Positions 60,842 through 64,000 of a stretch of DNA of 64,000 bases are shown here, piece after piece (positions within the stretch are counted from its first letter, which is position 1; the number at the start of each line of letters is the position of its first letter). Position numbers and translations under genes: made by a program. The DNA comes from Blasia pusilla (lineage: Eukaryota > Marchantiophyta > Marchantiopsida > Blasiales). The stretch covers positions 59,582,001 through 59,646,000 of the forward strand of contig CM114271.1 of NCBI GenBank assembly GCA_050084515.1, in the 5' to 3' direction. The notes below the pieces were generated by a model that worked only from the letters and a program-made list of their open reading frames with translations, had not been told where the DNA came from and did not search any database.

Positions 60842-62445
60842 CTTTGTCATGTTGGGCCGTTGGAGTACCATTCTTGCTCGTGTGTGTGAGTTAGGACTAG
60901 GTGCTAGCATCTGGATTCCTTCATGGCAGAGGGTGGACAAGGCTCAATATGTTGATGTAGATTGAGGAGTGGAGTTTTAGGACGGGTGTGCCATTTTTAC
61001 TACTCTTTTTTTTGTTTTGTGATCTCCATGTATATGTATGAGTTGATTTCTGTAACATGTGTGGATCTACCCATGTGTGGGGAAGATCAGTGTTGTGTGG
61101 TGTGTTAAAATGGATGCCATACTTCCTGCCTCTCCATGGATGAGAGGAGGGCAAGTATCATTGGTTTTCAAGTCATACAAAATGACTAAACCAATAGAGT
61201 TATACTTTCAATCATTTTGTGTATAAGGCATTCTTAATCGAGTCATAAAAACCATACTTTTCTTCTAGTGTCTTGCCAAGAACTCTTGTAAGATCGTTCA
61301 ACTACCTAATCTACGCTCTTCCTTCCTTCTCTACGGGTCCCAATGAATCCGCTGAACTAATCGTTGTACCGCCTCGAATGTTCCATCAATCGTCATATGT
61401 TTTTCCTATCTTGACTAACTCTACTTGCATAGTCTTCAGATTCCTTATAGTCTTCGTCATGAAGAATTTCCAATCTTCACGAAGAGTTCTTCATCTCCTT
61501 CCTTGATCTTCCTAAAACGATATTGGTTACAAAGACAAAATGTCTTTGCAGAGTTCCTCCAAACTCATTTCCACTTTCCTCGAAGACAATTACTTGATCT
61601 CAACAACCTCTTTGTCTTCTCATTGGAATTCCACTCACTCTTCTCATCCATAATTCTCCCAACATTCTTCCTCTTTATTAATATATACAGATTACTTCAA
61701 AACTTCCTCTTCGCTCTTCTTCCACAAAGACTATTACCCTAAATTACTCAAAACTTTACACCTCTTCAAAATTTTCAAAAGAAGTAGGTATCACAGTAGA
61801 CTTAAAAAAATATATACCATTTATGAGAAGAGTCATTTACAAGTTTTTTACATTATTAGAAAATTCAAAGTGTATAGAAGCAATTGAGAATGCTCTGAAA
61901 GACTTTTCTATATAGTACTATCTTAACTTTGACACGAAGACAACCATGAGGATGTTTGGAACAAACATTTAAACTTATGTTCCTTGGTATCCCAAAGGTG
62001 TTGAAGATACTATAAAAGACTTACTTAGCATGCACCATGATAACAAGAATATATATAGAGTATCTTCTTGAATCGTTAAAAATTCTACAAAAGTTGTGCT
62101 CACAATCATTGGCAAAGTTATACATTGATATTGATAGTGACTTATTGGTGAAGGAAAAACTAGAGGAAACAAGTGGAGATATTAACCTAGATGCCCCTTC
62201 TCAAGGTAGCACGAAAATATATTAGTGCATCCATGAGACAGACATACCCAATGAATCCCCCATTCGCACCCCAACCCGTAATGTAGCCGAGCCATCACAT
62301 ATTTTGTAGCCCGCATGAAACCCATGCAAGGCTCGTGGTAGGCCCGCAAGGTCATGGGGCCTCATTGGATAGGCTCGAGCCCGGGTAGGATGGACTTTGG
62401 GCTTGGACATGGCACGCTTGAGCACGCAGGCCCCAAGGTTGCATA
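60842..62445. other. AT-rich spacer, nothing recognised
   Basis: No recognisable gene. The first ~300 bp may be the rest of the LTR-like region. A GC-richer patch at 62270-62430 with GGCTCGAGCCCGGG-like phrases resembles a decayed repeat. Confidence 0.4.
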
Positions 62446-62710
62446 TGGACAAAGTTCATTTCCGTTGACTACGTCCGTCCTATAGAAGGACTTATCCAAG
62501 TGGGCCCCATCTCCCTCTTCTTTCTTATCCCCCCGCCTCCTCCCACTTGCCTTGGTGATCTACACTTTCTTGTTTCTTCCTCCTTCCATGCGTACCTCTG
62601 CTCCCTCCCCTATGATTGCCTTCCACCATGAATAGTAAATGTGGGTCCCACATTTTGCAATTCATATTCATGGACATGTCCAAACTTGTGGGACTTTGTT
62701 TGTGTGCATC
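62446..62710 (+). repeat. Dispersed repeat family, copy 4
   Basis: Carries the TGGACAAAGTT opening, the GTCCGTCCTATAGAAGGACT entry motif, pyrimidine-rich centre, and CATGGACATGTCCAAACTTG near the end. The terminal GTGCA motif is decayed. Confidence 0.75.
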
Positions 62711-63230
62711 CTTGCCCCTCTACTAGAGTAAAGAATTTTCATTTGTTATATTTGAAAAGAGTTTGCTCAGGGAGTATAGTAACCTTTCCATGTATTAAGT
62801 ACTCGATTAAGTAGGATGATAAAAGGGCTAAAATAGTACAAATACCCATAGTATCATCAATGACTAAGTTGGATAAATCTACATTATTATGGGAGAGTGC
62901 CCTTATAGGGATGCCATCTCTCCCGGTGACATTTGTCCTTTTTGACCTATAGGTAATTGACATGTGTGGCTCTTTCCGAGCCAAAGCATATATGTAAGCT
63001 CCTCTAAAAAGCATGAAATTTGTCTACTTGGGCTCTCTTTCATCTGTATAGAGCATGGACGTAGGCTATAGCTAGTTCTTATTACCAAGAACTATAATTA
63101 TTGAAAACTAGTATACAATCCGTGCCCTATACAGGACTAGTCATGCAACATATATATCTTTAAAACTATTTTCTTGCTGCTTGTGGTATGGAAACCTTTT
63201 TTTCTCTACTGTGTTGCCATGTGTCAAGTG

Positions 63231-63503
63231 TGGACAAAGTTCGTATCCGTGGACTTATGTCCGTCCTATGCAAGGACTTGTCCGTATGGGCCCCCATCTT
63301 TCCCTTCTTTCTTATTCTCCTTACTTGCCTTCGTGTCACATAATCACTCGTTTCTTCGTCCCTCCACCTCCACTTCCTCCTCACTCATTGCTCCTTTCAT
63401 CCTTGCATTTCCTTCCATCATGGACCCATGTTCGTAAACAAGTCCAGACTTGTCCGTCCATGTCTGTCCTAAGGAAGGACTTGTCCGTTTTTGTGCAACC
63501 ATG
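63231..63503 (+). repeat. Dispersed repeat family, copy 5
   Basis: The best example of the family's direct terminal repeats: ATGTCCGTCCTATGCAAGGA plus CTTGTCCGT at about 63267-63295, and ATGTCTGTCCTAAGGAAGGA plus CTTGTCCGT at about 63461-63489, followed by TTTTTGTGCAACCATG. Confidence 0.82.
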
Positions 63504-64000
63504 TTAGATACGTAAGGTGTAGAAAGGATACCAAATATGGCCAAAAGGTAAGTCCACATGAACTCTATTAATGTATGAAATATTAGTGGACACGCCAAGT
63601 GTGAAAAGAACATCAGATTTAGAGATCTGAAAATACGAGGAAATCTTTTCTAGAGACCATGAGATAGGCTAGGTGTGGAAGGATATCGGATCAGGAGGTT
63701 TGAATATTTGTAGGGATTTTTTGTGAGAGGTCATTGGATAGATGGGGAGTGAAAAGGATACTAGATCTATTAAATATGAAGAATCTAGAGGGAATTGGTG
63801 GAGTCAATTATTGGAGGCCCATAAGAACAAGCTAGTTGTTAAAAGATATTTGAATAGCTATAAGAAATATAGTGATTAAAAGATTGAGATCATACTACTT
63901 GGAGGAGCTCAGATATGGGCTTCATGCAAGGGATAAGCGTGCATGTTGGAAAATAACCAATGCGTGTATATGGAACATTAAAATAAATTCTAGAGAGAAT
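63504..64000. other. AT-rich end of the window, nothing recognised
   Basis: No gene or structured repeat is visible in the last 500 bp. Confidence 0.4.

Overview
The window looks like nuclear DNA from a land plant. The evidence is two intronless U-box/armadillo E3 ligase genes, plant-type Mutator-like (MULE) transposases with a C-terminal SWIM zinc finger, a chromodomain-bearing Ty3/gypsy retrotransposon primed by initiator tRNA-Met, and plant-style splice signals. I cannot fix the species. There is no sign of a prokaryotic, organellar or viral replicon. Only the two U-box genes look intact; almost everything else is mobile DNA at various stages of decay.

Layout: 1-2.7 kb holds the first U-box gene (+). 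2.7-9.1 kb is largely featureless. 9.1-10.3 kb has two GA microsatellites. 10.5-12.7 kb holds 'gene A', a broken copy of an unrecognised zinc-finger/helical protein family. 13.0-13.4 kb is a tandem array, and 13.6-16.4 kb is a badly broken MULE transposase (-). 16.6-17.6 kb is an unusually GC-rich stretch. From 19,238 to 33,027 the sequence is bounded by inverted terminal repeats, with a second pair of near-identical inverted patches about 2.1 kb inside each end. I read this as one giant 13.8-kb MULE-type element. It contains nested tandem repeats near its left end, a better-preserved MULE transposase (22.1-25.3 kb, -), 'gene B' (26.0-28.1 kb, -; same family as gene A), 'gene C' (28.6-29.4 kb, -; unrecognised) and several perfect hairpins.

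33.0-36.3 kb shows no gene. The second U-box gene lies at 36.3-37.6 kb (-), so the two U-box paralogues point toward each other across the mobile DNA. 37.6-51 kb is AT-rich, with short tandem repeats, a Ty1/copia remnant (44.3-45.3 kb) and copies of a roughly 280-bp dispersed repeat family. 51.1-57.2 kb is a decayed Ty3/gypsy chromovirus (-) with a complete 5' LTR, a primer-binding site and a shortened 3' LTR. 57.2-58.6 kb is a protein-kinase-like pseudogene joined to an LTR-end fragment. 60.0-60.4 kb is a second gypsy fragment, followed by a dense cluster of hairpins around a TATA motif. Two more copies of the dispersed repeat lie at 62.4-63.5 kb.

The most interesting candidate system is the pairing, seen twice here, of a MULE transposase with the same unrecognised zinc-finger/helical protein family (genes A and B). 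It may be an accessory gene of a giant MULE lineage, comparable in concept to the second gene of maize MuDR. All homology statements were made by eye from the sequence; no database search was run.
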